A stretch of DNA of 64,000 nt from Yinghuangia elevatio (GCF_040649515.1 NZ_JBEZFP010000027.1:18827-82826), one strand, 5' to 3'; shown: positions 38,213 through 48,363, numbered from the stretch's first letter. Made by a program: numbers and translations. Notes: generated by a model not told the origin, from the sequence alone.

Positions 38213-39361
38213 ATGGATCTCGCATACATTCCCAGCCCGTCCAAGGGCGTCGTCGACCTCGGCCCGCTGCCGCTGCGCGGGTACGCGCTCTGCATCATCC
38301 TCGGCGTGATCCTGGCCATCTGGCTCGGTGAACGCCGCTGGATCGCCCGCGGCGGCCGGCCCGGCACCGTGATGGACATCGCGGTGTGGATGGTGCCGTT
38401 CGGCCTCATCGGCGGCCGCATCTACCACGTGATCACCACACCCGGGCCGTACTTCGGTTCGGACGGCGACCCGATGCAGGCGTTCGCCATCTGGAAGGGC
38501 GGCCTGGGCATCTGGGGCGCCATCTTCCTCGGCGGCGTCGGCGCGTGGATCGGCTGCCGCCGCCGGGGCATCCCGCTGCCGGCCCTGGCCGACGCGCTCG
38601 CCCCCGGCATCGTGCTCGCGCAGGCGGTCGGCCGCTGGGGCAACTGGTTCAACCAGGAGCTGTACGGCAAGGCCACCGACGTCCCGTGGGCGCTGAAGAT
38701 CGACGCCGACCACAGCCCGGACGGCGTCGCGGGCACGTACCACCCGACGTTCCTGTACGAGTTCTTGTGGTGCATTGGCGTCGCGCTTCTGGTGCTCTGG
38801 GCGGACCGCCGCTTCACGCTGGGCCACGGCCGCGCGTTCGCCCTGTACGTCGCCGGCTACACGGTCGGCCGGTTCTGGATCGAGTACATGCGCATCGACG
38901 AGGCGGAGCACGTCCTCGGCATGCGGCTCAACAACTGGACGTCGATCCTGGTCTTCGCGGGCGCCGTCGCGTACATGGTCATCTCGGCCCGCAAGCACCC
39001 CGGCCGCGAGGACCCCGCGACCCTCAAGGGCACCCGGCCCTTCGACGACGACAGCGACTCCGAGGCCGCCGAGCCCGACGAGGACTCCTCGAAGGTCGAC
39101 TTCACCAAGGCGGACTCTGCCAAGGCGGACTCTGCCAACGCCGACTCCTCCAAGGCCGACATCTCCAAGAGCGACTCGTCCAAGGCCGAATCGCCCACGG
39201 CCGACTCCTTCAAAGCCGCCGACGAGGACGACTCCCCCCGGGACGACTCCTCCGACCCCGCCGACGGCGAGACGTCCGGCACACCCGAGGAAGACACCTC
39301 CGCGAACGGGGAAGAAGCCGCCGCCGGGAAGCGTTCCAAGGACGGCTCGAAGCGTTCCTGA
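38213..39361 (+). CDS. lgt: Prolipoprotein diacylglyceryl transferase with long polar tail
   Basis: 382 residues. The seven-TM Lgt core (~residues 1-270) has the conserved PFGLIGGRIYHVITTP, AVGRWGNWFNQELYG and HPTFLYEFLW. It transfers diacylglycerol to the lipobox Cys of lipoproteins. The C-terminal ~110 residues are a low-complexity Ser/Asp/Lys tail with a KADS-type pentad repeat (about residues 300-345), absent from the E. coli enzyme. ATG 38213 gives the normal N-terminus. Confidence 0.96.
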   Translation: MDLAYIPSPSKGVVDLGPLPLRGYALCIILGVILAIWLGERRWIARGGRPGTVMDIAVWMVPFGLIGGRIYHVITTPGPYFGSDGDPMQAFAIWKGGLGIWGAIFLGGVGAWIGCRRRGIPLPALADALAPGIVLAQAVGRWGNWFNQELYGKATDVPWALKIDADHSPDGVAGTYHPTFLYEFLWCIGVALLVLWADRRFTLGHGRAFALYVAGYTVGRFWIEYMRIDEAEHVLGMRLNNWTSILVFAGAVAYMVISARKHPGREDPATLKGTRPFDDDSDSEAAEPDEDSSKVDFTKADSAKADSANADSSKADISKSDSSKAESPTADSFKAADEDDSPRDDSSDPADGETSGTPEEDTSANGEEAAAGKRSKDGSKRS

Positions 39362-39472
39362 GCCACCCGGTCGACCCTCTGACCTGCGGGTTTGGTCAGC
39401 CTTGCCTTGCTGGTGGGGCCCGTGTGCCACGCGGTAGCTTCGAGGGGACGGAACCCCTGAGGAGGGCCTGAC

Positions 39473-40321
39473 GTGAGCAGCATCGGCGAGATAGGCGAGG
39501 TCGAGGCGGCCGCTCCTACCCCGAAGGCGCACGCCGCACGGACCGGCTCCGCGCCCGAGGAAGCCAAGGCCACGGCGGCCAAGACCACGGCCGCACAGGC
39601 ACCCGGCGCCGCCAAGGCCGCCGACGAACCGGAGATCGACCACAGCCACCGCGACATCGCGGGCGGCTGGCTGCGCCCCGCGGTATTCGGCGCGATGGAC
39701 GGCCTGGTCTCAAACTTCGCGCTGATCGCCGGCGTGGCGGGCAGCAACGCGTCCGCCAGGACCATCGCCATCACCGGCCTCGCGGGCCTGGCCGGCGGCG
39801 CCTTCTCGATGGCGGCGGGGGAGTACACCTCGGTCGCCTCGCAGGCCGAACTGGCCCAGGCCGAGGTCGAGGTCGAACGGCGCGAGCTGGTCCGCGCGCC
39901 GGAGGCCGAACTGCGCGAGCTGGCCGAGCTGTACATCGCCCGCGGGCTCGACGAGGAACTCGCGTACGAGGTGGCCACCCAGCTCTCCCGCGACCCGGAC
40001 CAGGCCCTCGAGATACACGCCCGCGAGGAGCTCGGCGTCGACCCGCACGACCTGCCGTCGCCCTGGCTGGCCGCCGGATCGTCGTTCTTGGCCTTCGCGA
40101 TCGGCGCGGTGCTGCCGCTCCTGCCCTACCTGCTGGGCGCCGTCGAGCTGTGGCCCGCGCTCGTCCTGACGATGGTCGGCCTCTTCGCCGCCGGCGCGGT
40201 CGTCTCCCGCGTCACAGGACGCCCGTGGTGGTTCGGCGGATCCCGCCAACTGCTGCTCGGCGGCGCGGCCGGCGGCCTGACCTACCTCCTGGGGATGGCA
40301 ATCGGCCACGGCATCGGCTGA
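39473..40321 (+). CDS. VIT1/CCC1-type iron or manganese transporter
   Basis: 282 residues from GTG 39473 with GGAGGG upstream. A ~55-residue Ala-rich leader precedes DHSHRDIAGGWLRPAVFGAM, then DGLVSNFALIAGVAGS, AGGAFSMAAGEYTSV and a Glu-rich cytoplasmic helix region (AQAEVEVERREL) likely to bind metal. Three more TM segments follow. The plant and yeast relatives move Fe2+/Mn2+ into vacuoles; in bacteria they probably export the metal. Confidence 0.9.
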   Translation: MSSIGEIGEVEAAAPTPKAHAARTGSAPEEAKATAAKTTAAQAPGAAKAADEPEIDHSHRDIAGGWLRPAVFGAMDGLVSNFALIAGVAGSNASARTIAITGLAGLAGGAFSMAAGEYTSVASQAELAQAEVEVERRELVRAPEAELRELAELYIARGLDEELAYEVATQLSRDPDQALEIHAREELGVDPHDLPSPWLAAGSSFLAFAIGAVLPLLPYLLGAVELWPALVLTMVGLFAAGAVVSRVTGRPWWFGGSRQLLLGGAAGGLTYLLGMAIGHGIG

Positions 40322-40644
40322 CAATCAGCTGACAGCGCGTGAAGGGTCCGAAACGCACACGACATCAAAGTGCGTGCGCACAAGGCATGCACAAAACGAT
40401 CACCTTGCGTACGTCTGTTCGACCGTTTCGGTGACAGGGTGGCCGGGAATGAGCCCAGCGCGCGGAGGCGGCAGTGGCGACGGGCCGGACACAGCCCCCG
40501 GTTTTTCCGACAGTGTCCGGATGACGAGACAAAGGTGTCTTGTGTTCCGGATGCCACAACTGATCGTGTAACCTGCACGAAATCGCAGAGGGCCAACGTC
40601 GTCCCTGTTGCGCACCACACGCCACGACGACGACGGGAGCGCCG
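40322..40644 (+). promoter_or_regulatory. gltB upstream region with GlnR-like boxes and a hairpin
   Basis: 323 bp, no supported gene. GTGAA-N6-GAAAC (40341-40356) and GTAAC-N6-GAAAT (40568-40583) resemble the GlnR box gTnAc-N6-GaAAc, each with one mismatch. CCGGACAC (40485-40492) pairs with GTGTCCGG (40513-40520). TCCGGATG occurs twice (near 40516 and 40546). Nitrogen control of gltB is a reasonable inference but the boxes are single, not paired. Confidence 0.45.
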
Positions 40645-43600
40645 ATGCCTCCTGCTGCATCCACTCAGGGCCCCCTTTTTTCCGCGGTTCCCGCTGCCCA
40701 GGGCCTGTACGACCCCCGCAACGAGCACGACGCCTGCGGTGTCGGTTTCGTCGCCACGCTCACCGGTGAGCCGAGCCACGACATCGTCCAGCAGGCCCTG
40801 ACCGTGCTGCGCAACATGGAGCACCGCGGCGCCACCGGCGCCGAGCCGGACACCGGCGACGGCGCGGGCATCCTCACCCAGGTCCCGGACGAGTTCTTCC
40901 GCTCCGTGGTCGGCTTCGACCTCCCCGCCGCCGGCGCCTACGCCGCGGGCATGGCGTTCCTCCCCGACGACGACGTGCACGCGGGCCGGGCCAAGTCCTC
41001 CATCGAGCGCATCGCCGCCGAGGAAGGCCTCAAGGTCCTGGGCTGGCGCGACGTGCCGACCACCCCCGAGCTGGTCGGCGCCACCGCCCGCGCCACCATG
41101 CCGCGCTTCGCGCAGATCTTCGTCGCCGACGCCACCGGCGAACGCGACGGCATCGCCCTGGACCGCCTCGCCTTCTGCCTGCGCAAGCGGGCCGAACGCG
41201 AAGTCGAGGTCTACTTCGCCTCGCTGTCCGCGCGCACCCTCATCTACAAGGGCATGCTGACGACCGGTCAGCTGGAGCCGTTCTTCCCGGACCTCTCCGA
41301 CCGGCGCTTCACCTCCGCCGTCGGCCTGATCCACTCGCGGTTCTCCACCAACACCTTCCCGGCGTGGCCCCTCGCCCACCCGTACCGCTTCATCGCCCAC
41401 AACGGCGAGATCAACACGGTCATGGGCAACCGCAACTGGATGGCCGCCCGCGAGTCCATGCTCGAGACCGACCTCATCCCCGGCGACCTGTCGCGGCTGT
41501 ACCCGATCTGCACCCCGGGCGCATCCGACTCGGCGTCCTTCGACGAGGTCCTCGAACTGCTGCACCTCGGCGGCCGCACGCTGCCCCACGCGGTCCTCAT
41601 GATGATCCCGGAGGCGTGGGAGAACCACACCTCCATGGACGAGGCCCGCCGCGCCTTCTACCGCTTCCACGGCACCGTCATGGAGCCCTGGGACGGCCCC
41701 GCGTGCGTCACCTTCACCGACGGCACCCAGATCGGCGCCGTGCTGGACCGCAACGGCCTGCGCCCGTCCCGGTACTGGGTCACCGACGACGGCCTCGTCG
41801 TGCTCTCCTCCGAGGTCGGCGTCCTCGACATCGACCCCGCCAAGGTGGTCCGCAAGGGCCGCCTCCAGCCCGGCCGCATGTTCCTCGTCGACACCGCGAC
41901 GCACCGCATCGTCGAGGACGACGAGATCAAGTCCGCGCTGGCCGCCGAACACCCGTACGCCGACTGGCTGCACGCGGGCCTCATCAACCTCGAGGACCTG
42001 CCCGAGCGCGAGCACGTCGTACACACGCACGCCTCCGTCTCGCGCCGCCAGCAGACCTTCGGGTACACCGAGGAAGAACTCCGCGTCATCCTCGCCCCGA
42101 TGGCCCGCACCGGCGGCGAACCGCTCGGCTCCATGGGCACCGACAGCCCCATCGCCGCGCTCTCCGAGAAGCCGCGCCTGCTGTTCGACTACTTTGTGCA
42201 GTTGTTCGCCCAGGTCACCAACCCGCCGCTGGACGCCATCCGCGAGGAACTGGTCACCTCCCTCGGCAGCTTCGTCGGCCCCGAGGCAAACCTGCTCGAC
42301 CCCACCCCGGCCGCGTGCCGCAACGTCGTGCTGCCCTTCCCGGTCATCGACAACGACGAGCTCGCCAAGCTCATCCACATCAACGCCGACGGCGACATGC
42401 CCGGCCTCAAGGCCGCCACCATCTCCGGCCTCTACCAGGTCGACGGAGGCGGCGAGGCCCTGCGCCGCCGCCTGGAGGAGATCCGCACCGAGGCGACCAC
42501 CGCCATAGCGGACGGCGCCCGCATCATCGTGCTGTCCGACCGCCACTCGGACGCCGAGAACGCGCCCATCCCCTCGCTGCTGCTCACCAGCGCCGTGCAC
42601 CACCACCTGATCCGCACCAAGACCCGCACCCAGGTCGGCCTCATCGTCGAGGCCGGCGACGTGCGCGAGGTGCACCACGTGGCGCTGCTCATCGGCTACG
42701 GCGCCGCCGCGGTCAACCCCTACCTCGCCATGGAGACCGTCGAGGACCTCGTCCGCGAAGGCGTGTTCCTCAAGGACATCGAGGCCGAGCAGGCGATCCG
42801 CAACCTCATCAAGGCGCTCGGCAAGGGCGTCCTGAAGGTCATGTCCAAGATGGGCATCTCCACCGTGTCGTCGTACCGCGGCGCCCAGGTCTTCGAGGCC
42901 ATCGGCCTCGCCGACGGCGTCGTCGCCGAGTACTTCACCGGCACCACCAGCAAGCTCGGCGGCGTCGACGTCGAGGTGCTCGCCCGCGAGGTCGCCGAGC
43001 GGCACGCCAAGGCGTACCCGCCCAGCGGCATCGCCCCCTCGCACCGCCGCCTGGAGATCGGCGGCGAGTACCAGTGGCGCCGCGAGGGCGAGCCCCACCT
43101 GTTCGACCCGGAGACCGTCTTCCGCCTCCAGCACTCCACCCGCGAGCGCCGGTACGACATTTTCAAGAAGTACACGTCCCGCGTCGACGAGCAGTCCGAG
43201 CGCCTCATGACGCTGCGCGGCCTGTTCCGCTTCAAGGACGGCGGGCGCGCCCCGATCTCCGTCGACGAGGTCGAGCCCGTCTCCGAGATCGTCAAGCGGT
43301 TCTCCACCGGCGCCATGTCGTACGGCTCCATCTCCATGGAGGCGCACCAGACCCTCGCCATCGCGATGAACCGCCTCGGCGGCAAGTCCAACACCGGCGA
43401 AGGCGGCGAGGACGCCGAGCGCCTGTACGACCCCGAGCGCCGCTCGGCGATCAAGCAGGTCGCCTCCGGCCGCTTCGGCGTCACCTCCGAGTACCTCGTC
43501 AACGCCGACGACATCCAGATCAAGATGGCCCAGGGCGCCAAGCCCGGCGAGGGCGGCCAGCTGCCCGGCCACAAGGTCTACCCGTGGGTCGCCAAGACCC

Positions 43601-45204
43601 GGCACTCCACCCCCGGCGTCGGCCTCATCTCGCCCCCGCCGCACCACGACATCTACTCCATCGAGGACCTCGCCCAGCTCATCCACGACCTGAAGAACGC
43701 CAACCCGCAGGCGCGCATCCACGTGAAGCTCGTCGCCGAGGTCGGCGTCGGAACGGTCGCGGCCGGCGTCAGCAAGGCCCACGCGGACGTCGTCCTCATC
43801 TCCGGCCACGACGGCGGCACCGGCGCCTCGCCGCTGACCTCCCTCAAGCACGCCGGCGGCCCCTGGGAGCTCGGCCTCGCCGAGACCCAGCAGACGCTGC
43901 TCCTCAACGGCCTGCGCGACCGCATCGTCGTCCAGACCGACGGCCAGCTCAAGACCGGCCGCGACGTCGTCATCGCCGCCCTCCTGGGCGCCGAGGAGTA
44001 CGGCTTCGCCACCGCACCGCTCGTCGTGTCCGGCTGCATCATGATGCGCGTCTGCCACCTCGACACCTGCCCGGTCGGCGTCGCCACCCAGAACCCCGAA
44101 CTGCGCTCGCGGTTCTCCGGCAAGGCCGAATACGTCGTCAACTTCTTCGAGTTCATCGCCGAGGAAGTCCGCGAACACCTCGCGGCCCTGGGCCTCCGCA
44201 GCCTGGACGAGGCGATCGGCCACGCCGAACTCCTCGACACCACCGCCGCCGTCGACCACTGGAAGGCCGCCGGCCTCGACCTGGCGCCGCTCTTCCACGT
44301 GCCCGCCCTGCCCGAGGGCGCCGCACTCACCTGCACCACCGCACAGGACCACGGCCTCACCAAGGCACTCGACAACCAGCTCATCGCACTGGCCGCCGAC
44401 GCCCTGGAGAAGGCCGAGCCGGTCCGCATCCAGCTCCCCGTGCAGAACATCAACCGCACGGTCGGCACGATGCTCGGCCACGAGGTCACCAAGCGGTACC
44501 GCGGCGACGGCCTCCCCGACGACACCATCGACATCACCCTGACCGGTTCCGCGGGCCAGTCGTTCGGCGCCTTCGTCCCGCGCGGCATCACGCTGCGCCT
44601 CGAAGGCGACGGCAACGACTACGTCGGCAAGGGCCTGTCCGGCGGCCGCATCATCGTGCGGCCCGCCCGCACCGCGCCGTTCGCCGCCGAGGACAACGTC
44701 ATCGCCGGCAACACCATCGCGTACGGCGCGACCGGCGGCGAGATCCTGCTGCGCGGCCGGGTCGGCGAGCGCTTCTGCGTCCGCAACTCCGGCGCCACCG
44801 TCGTCGCGGAAGGCGTGGGCGACCACGGCTGCGAGTACATGACCGGCGGCCGCGCCGTCGTGCTCGGCCCCACCGGCCGCAACTTCGCGGCCGGCATGTC
44901 CGGCGGCGTCGCGTACCTCCTCGACCTCGACCCGGCCAACGTCAACACCGAGCTGGCCGGCATCGAGACCCCCTCCGAGGCCGACCTCCTGGAGCTGCAC
45001 GGCGTTGTGCGGCGCCATTTCGAGGAGACGGGCTCCGCGGTCGCGGAATCCCTCCTCGCCGACTGGGACACCGCGTCCCGGCGCTTCGGCAAGATCATGC
45101 CGAGGGACTACAAGGCAGTGCTCGCCGCCAAGGACGCCGCCGAGCAGGCCGGACTCACGGAGTCCGAGACCGTCCAGAAGATGATGGAGGCGGCACATGG
45201 CTGA
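40645..45204 (+). CDS. gltB: Glutamate synthase large subunit
   Basis: 1519 residues, normal length. N-terminal class II amidotransferase with nucleophile Cys in NEHDACGVGF after a ~30-residue propeptide; then the central domain, the FMN barrel (GEGGQLPGHKVYPWVAKTR, ISGHDGGTGASPLTSLKHAG), the 3Fe-4S site CIMMRVCHLDTCPVG and the C-terminal beta-helix (GASFGAF-like and GGAGGR-like repeats). It makes two glutamates from glutamine and 2-oxoglutarate. It overlaps gltD by 8 bp. Confidence 0.98.
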   Translation: MPPAASTQGPLFSAVPAAQGLYDPRNEHDACGVGFVATLTGEPSHDIVQQALTVLRNMEHRGATGAEPDTGDGAGILTQVPDEFFRSVVGFDLPAAGAYAAGMAFLPDDDVHAGRAKSSIERIAAEEGLKVLGWRDVPTTPELVGATARATMPRFAQIFVADATGERDGIALDRLAFCLRKRAEREVEVYFASLSARTLIYKGMLTTGQLEPFFPDLSDRRFTSAVGLIHSRFSTNTFPAWPLAHPYRFIAHNGEINTVMGNRNWMAARESMLETDLIPGDLSRLYPICTPGASDSASFDEVLELLHLGGRTLPHAVLMMIPEAWENHTSMDEARRAFYRFHGTVMEPWDGPACVTFTDGTQIGAVLDRNGLRPSRYWVTDDGLVVLSSEVGVLDIDPAKVVRKGRLQPGRMFLVDTATHRIVEDDEIKSALAAEHPYADWLHAGLINLEDLPEREHVVHTHASVSRRQQTFGYTEEELRVILAPMARTGGEPLGSMGTDSPIAALSEKPRLLFDYFVQLFAQVTNPPLDAIREELVTSLGSFVGPEANLLDPTPAACRNVVLPFPVIDNDELAKLIHINADGDMPGLKAATISGLYQVDGGGEALRRRLEEIRTEATTAIADGARIIVLSDRHSDAENAPIPSLLLTSAVHHHLIRTKTRTQVGLIVEAGDVREVHHVALLIGYGAAAVNPYLAMETVEDLVREGVFLKDIEAEQAIRNLIKALGKGVLKVMSKMGISTVSSYRGAQVFEAIGLADGVVAEYFTGTTSKLGGVDVEVLAREVAERHAKAYPPSGIAPSHRRLEIGGEYQWRREGEPHLFDPETVFRLQHSTRERRYDIFKKYTSRVDEQSERLMTLRGLFRFKDGGRAPISVDEVEPVSEIVKRFSTGAMSYGSISMEAHQTLAIAMNRLGGKSNTGEGGEDAERLYDPERRSAIKQVASGRFGVTSEYLVNADDIQIKMAQGAKPGEGGQLPGHKVYPWVAKTRHSTPGVGLISPPPHHDIYSIEDLAQLIHDLKNANPQARIHVKLVAEVGVGTVAAGVSKAHADVVLISGHDGGTGASPLTSLKHAGGPWELGLAETQQTLLLNGLRDRIVVQTDGQLKTGRDVVIAALLGAEEYGFATAPLVVSGCIMMRVCHLDTCPVGVATQNPELRSRFSGKAEYVVNFFEFIAEEVREHLAALGLRSLDEAIGHAELLDTTAAVDHWKAAGLDLAPLFHVPALPEGAALTCTTAQDHGLTKALDNQLIALAADALEKAEPVRIQLPVQNINRTVGTMLGHEVTKRYRGDGLPDDTIDITLTGSAGQSFGAFVPRGITLRLEGDGNDYVGKGLSGGRIIVRPARTAPFAAEDNVIAGNTIAYGATGGEILLRGRVGERFCVRNSGATVVAEGVGDHGCEYMTGGRAVVLGPTGRNFAAGMSGGVAYLLDLDPANVNTELAGIETPSEADLLELHGVVRRHFEETGSAVAESLLADWDTASRRFGKIMPRDYKAVLAAKDAAEQAGLTESETVQKMMEAAHG

Positions 45205-46657
45205 CCCGAAGGGATTCCTCACCACCCCCCAGCAGCACGGCACGCGCCGTCCCGTCGACGTGCGCATCCGGGACTGGAAGGAGGTGTACGAGGAGCGCAC
45301 CCTGCTCCCCATCATCACCAAGCAGGCCGGACGCTGCATGGACTGCGGCATCCCCTTCTGCCACAACGGCTGCCCGCTCGGGAACCTCATCCCCGAGTGG
45401 AACGACCTGGTCTGGCGCGAGGACTGGGAGGGCGCCGCCGAGCGCCTGCACGCCACCAACAACTTCCCCGAGTTCACCGGGCGCCTGTGCCCGGCACCCT
45501 GCGAAGCCGCGTGCGTGCTCGGCATCAACCAGCCGGCCGTCACCATCAAGAACGTCGAGGTGTCGATCATCGACCGGGCCTGGGACGACGGCAACGTCGC
45601 CGCCCAGCCGCCCGAGCGCCTCTCCGGCAAGACCGTCGCCGTCATCGGCTCCGGCCCCGCCGGCCTGGCCGCCGCCCAGCAGCTCACCCGGGCCGGCCAC
45701 ACCGTCGCGGTCTACGAGCGCGCCGACCGCATCGGCGGCCTGCTGCGCTACGGCATCCCCGAGTTCAAGATGGAGAAGCGCCACATCAACCGCCGCATCG
45801 AGCAGATGCGCGCGGAGGGCACCAAGTTCTACACCGGCATGCAGATCGGTACCGACGTCGACGCCGGCAAGCTGCGTCGCCGGTACGACGCGGTCGTGAT
45901 CGCCGCCGGGGCCACCGCCTGGCGCGAACTGCCCGCCCCCGGGCGCGAGCTGGGCGGCATCCACCAGGCGATGGAGTACCTCCCGTACGCCAACAAGGTG
46001 CAGGAGGGCGACCTCGTCGCCTCGCCCATCGACGTGGCCGGCAAGCACGTCGTCATCATCGGTGGCGGCGACACCGGTGCGGACTGCCTCGGCACCGCGC
46101 ATCGCCAGGGGGCGGCCTCGGTCACCCAGCTGGAGATCATGCCGCGCCCGCCGGAGGAGCGCCCGGCCTCGCAGCCGTGGCCGACGTACCCGATGACCTA
46201 CCGCGTCGCGAGCGCCCACGAGGAGGGCGGCGAGCGCGTCTACGCCGTCAACACCCAGGAGTTCGTGGGCGGCGAGGACGGCCGGGTCAAGGCACTGCGG
46301 CTGGTCGAGGTGACCATGGTCGACGGCCGGTTCCAGCCGGTCGAGGGCTCCGAGCGCGAGATCCCCGCGGACTACGTGTTCCTGGCGATGGGCTTCACCG
46401 GCACCGACCGGGCCAACGGCCTGATCGAGCAGATGGGCCTGGCGATGGACGAGCGCGGCAACATCGCGCGGGACGGCGCGTACGCGACCAACGTCGACGG
46501 CGTCTTCGTGGCCGGCGACGCCGGGCGCGGCCAGTCCCTCATCGTCTGGGCCATCGCCGAAGGCCGCTCCTGCGCGGCCGAGGTCGACCAGTGGCTCACC
46601 GGCGGCACCAACCTGCCGCGGCCCATCAAGCCGACCGACCGCCAGCTCCTGGTCTGA
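45197..46657 (+). CDS. gltD: Glutamate synthase small subunit
   Basis: 486 residues. N-terminal 4Fe-4S Cys clusters CMDCGIPFCHNGCPLGN and CPAPCEAACVLG, FAD site VAVIGSGPAGLAAAQQL and NADPH site VVIIGGGDTGADCLG. It passes electrons from NADPH to GltB. ATG 45197 overlaps the end of gltB, so translation is coupled. A terminator follows at 46756. Confidence 0.98.
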   Translation: MADPKGFLTTPQQHGTRRPVDVRIRDWKEVYEERTLLPIITKQAGRCMDCGIPFCHNGCPLGNLIPEWNDLVWREDWEGAAERLHATNNFPEFTGRLCPAPCEAACVLGINQPAVTIKNVEVSIIDRAWDDGNVAAQPPERLSGKTVAVIGSGPAGLAAAQQLTRAGHTVAVYERADRIGGLLRYGIPEFKMEKRHINRRIEQMRAEGTKFYTGMQIGTDVDAGKLRRRYDAVVIAAGATAWRELPAPGRELGGIHQAMEYLPYANKVQEGDLVASPIDVAGKHVVIIGGGDTGADCLGTAHRQGAASVTQLEIMPRPPEERPASQPWPTYPMTYRVASAHEEGGERVYAVNTQEFVGGEDGRVKALRLVEVTMVDGRFQPVEGSEREIPADYVFLAMGFTGTDRANGLIEQMGLAMDERGNIARDGAYATNVDGVFVAGDAGRGQSLIVWAIAEGRSCAAEVDQWLTGGTNLPRPIKPTDRQLLV

Positions 46658-46755
46658 CGGCCCCGCGCCCGACGGCTCGTCCGCCGGCGGGCTCCGTACG
46701 GTTTCCGTCCGCACAGCTTCCCGCGGCAGATCGCCGTCCGGCAGAACCATCCAGG

Positions 46756-46795
46756 GCCCCCGTGTCGTTGTTGTAGACGACACGGGGGCTTCTTC
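46756..46795 (+). terminator. Rho-independent terminator after gltD
   Basis: GCCCCCGTGTCGT (46756-46768) pairs perfectly with ACGACACGGGGGC (46777-46789) around an 8-base loop, followed by TTCTTC. Confidence 0.9.
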
Positions 46796-46834
46796 GTGGC
46801 GGCCGCCGTCCGATGCGGCGGCCGGGTTCCGAAA

Positions 46835-46908
46835 CAACAAAATGTTGAGCGTTGTTAACCGGCAAATCGGACACCGCTCACTCACTACTTCACGGTAGGA
46901 ACTAGGGT
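46835..46908 (+). promoter_or_regulatory. pyk promoter region with inverted repeat
   Basis: CAACA-AAA-TGTTG (46835-46847) is an inverted repeat in an AT-rich patch upstream of pyk. TAGGGT (46903-46908) is a plausible -10, only six bases before the ATG at 46915, which would make the transcript leaderless or nearly so. A clear -35 is not seen. Confidence 0.4.
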
Positions 46909-46914
46909 TGATTC

Positions 46915-48339
46915 ATGCGTCGAGCGAAGATTGTCTGCACCCTGGGCCCAGCCACCAACAGCTACGAGCAGATCCGCACGCTCGTGGACGCAGGCATGGA
47001 CGTAGCCCGCTTCAACCTCAGCCACGGCACCTACGCCGAGCATGAGGAGCGCTACCACCGCGTGCGCAAGGCGTCCGACGAGTCCGGCCGCAGCGTCGGC
47101 ATCCTGATGGACCTGCAGGGCCCGAAGATCCGCCTCGGCAACTTCGCCGAGGGCCCCGTCCTGCTCGAACGCGGGGACGAGTTCACCATCACCACCGACG
47201 AGGTCCCGGGCGACCGCCACGAGGTCTCCACGACCTACAAGGGCCTCCCCGGCGACGTCGGCAAGGGCGAGCGCATCCTCGTCGACGACGGCCGCGTGAC
47301 GCTCGAGGTGACCGACGTGGAGGGCCCCCGGGTCCACACGATGGTCATCGAGGGCGGCATGGTCTCCGACCACAAGGGCCTCAACCTCCCCGGCGTCGCG
47401 GTGAGTGTGCCCGCGCTGTCCGAGAAGGACATCGAGGACCTGCGCTGGGCGCTGCGCATGCGCTGCGACCTGATCGCCCTCTCCTTCGTGCGCAGCGCGA
47501 AGGACATCGAGGACGTCCACCGCATCATGGACGAGGCCGGCTACCGCGTCCCGGTCATCGCCAAGATCGAGAAGCCCCAGGCGGTCGCCAACCTGGAGGG
47601 GATCGTCGAGGCGTTCGACGCGGTCATGGTGGCCCGCGGCGATCTCGGCGTCGAGATGCCGCTCGAACAGGTGCCGCTGGTCCAGAAGCGCTGCATCACG
47701 CTCGCCCGGGCGAACGCCAAGCCGGTCATCGTCGCGACGCAGATGCTGAACTCCATGATCAGCGCCTCGCGCCCGACGCGCGCCGAGGCCTCGGACGTCG
47801 CCAACGCGGTCCTGGACGGCACCGACGCGGTGATGCTCTCGGGCGAGACCTCGGTCGGCAAGTACCCGATCGAGACCGTCAAGACGATGGCCCGCATCAT
47901 CTGCGCCGCTGAGGAGTCCTCCGCGCTCCAGGAGGAACTGCGCAGCCTGCCGGACCCGCGCACGCAGGGCGGCGTCATCGCCGCGGCGGCCGCGGAGATC
48001 GGCGAACGCCTGGGCGCGAAGTACCTCGTCGCGTTCACCCAGAGCGGTGACACGGCCCGGCGCCTGTCGCGCTACCGGCCGATGATCCCGACGCTGGCCT
48101 TCACGCCGGAGCCCGGCGTGCGCAGTCAGCTGTCGCTGACCTGGGGCGTGGAGACGTTCCTCGGCGAACTGTGCGAGCACACCGACGAGATGGTGCAGCA
48201 GGTGGACGCGTCGCTGCTGAACATCGGCCGTTGCAAGCCGGGCGACGTGGTCATCATCACGGCCGGCTCGCCGCCGGGTGTCCCCGGGTCGACCAACATG
48301 ATCCGCGTGCACCACATAGGAGAAATGCTCGCCAAGTAG
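46915..48339 (+). CDS. pyk: Pyruvate kinase
   Basis: 474 residues. The barrel and active-site motifs are intact: KIVCTLGPATNSYEQI, RFNLSHG, LMDLQGPKIRLG, VIAKIEKPQAVANLEGI and MVARGDLGVEMPLEQV, followed by TQMLNSMI and SGETSVGKYP, and a C-terminal regulatory domain (GDVVIITAGSPPGVPGSTN). It makes ATP and pyruvate from PEP. In streptomycetes with two pyruvate kinase genes, this locus corresponds by position to pyk2. Confidence 0.97.
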   Translation: MRRAKIVCTLGPATNSYEQIRTLVDAGMDVARFNLSHGTYAEHEERYHRVRKASDESGRSVGILMDLQGPKIRLGNFAEGPVLLERGDEFTITTDEVPGDRHEVSTTYKGLPGDVGKGERILVDDGRVTLEVTDVEGPRVHTMVIEGGMVSDHKGLNLPGVAVSVPALSEKDIEDLRWALRMRCDLIALSFVRSAKDIEDVHRIMDEAGYRVPVIAKIEKPQAVANLEGIVEAFDAVMVARGDLGVEMPLEQVPLVQKRCITLARANAKPVIVATQMLNSMISASRPTRAEASDVANAVLDGTDAVMLSGETSVGKYPIETVKTMARIICAAEESSALQEELRSLPDPRTQGGVIAAAAAEIGERLGAKYLVAFTQSGDTARRLSRYRPMIPTLAFTPEPGVRSQLSLTWGVETFLGELCEHTDEMVQQVDASLLNIGRCKPGDVVIITAGSPPGVPGSTNMIRVHHIGEMLAK

Positions 48340-48363
48340 GCGGCGAACTCCCCAGCGCAGTAC

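Noticed and set aside
40282..45702. Open frame of ~1,800 codons on the minus strand opposite gltB
   Set aside because: It mirrors the third-position GC bias of gltB/gltD; its translation is His/Asp/Val/Gly-rich low complexity with no domain. A codon-structure artefact.
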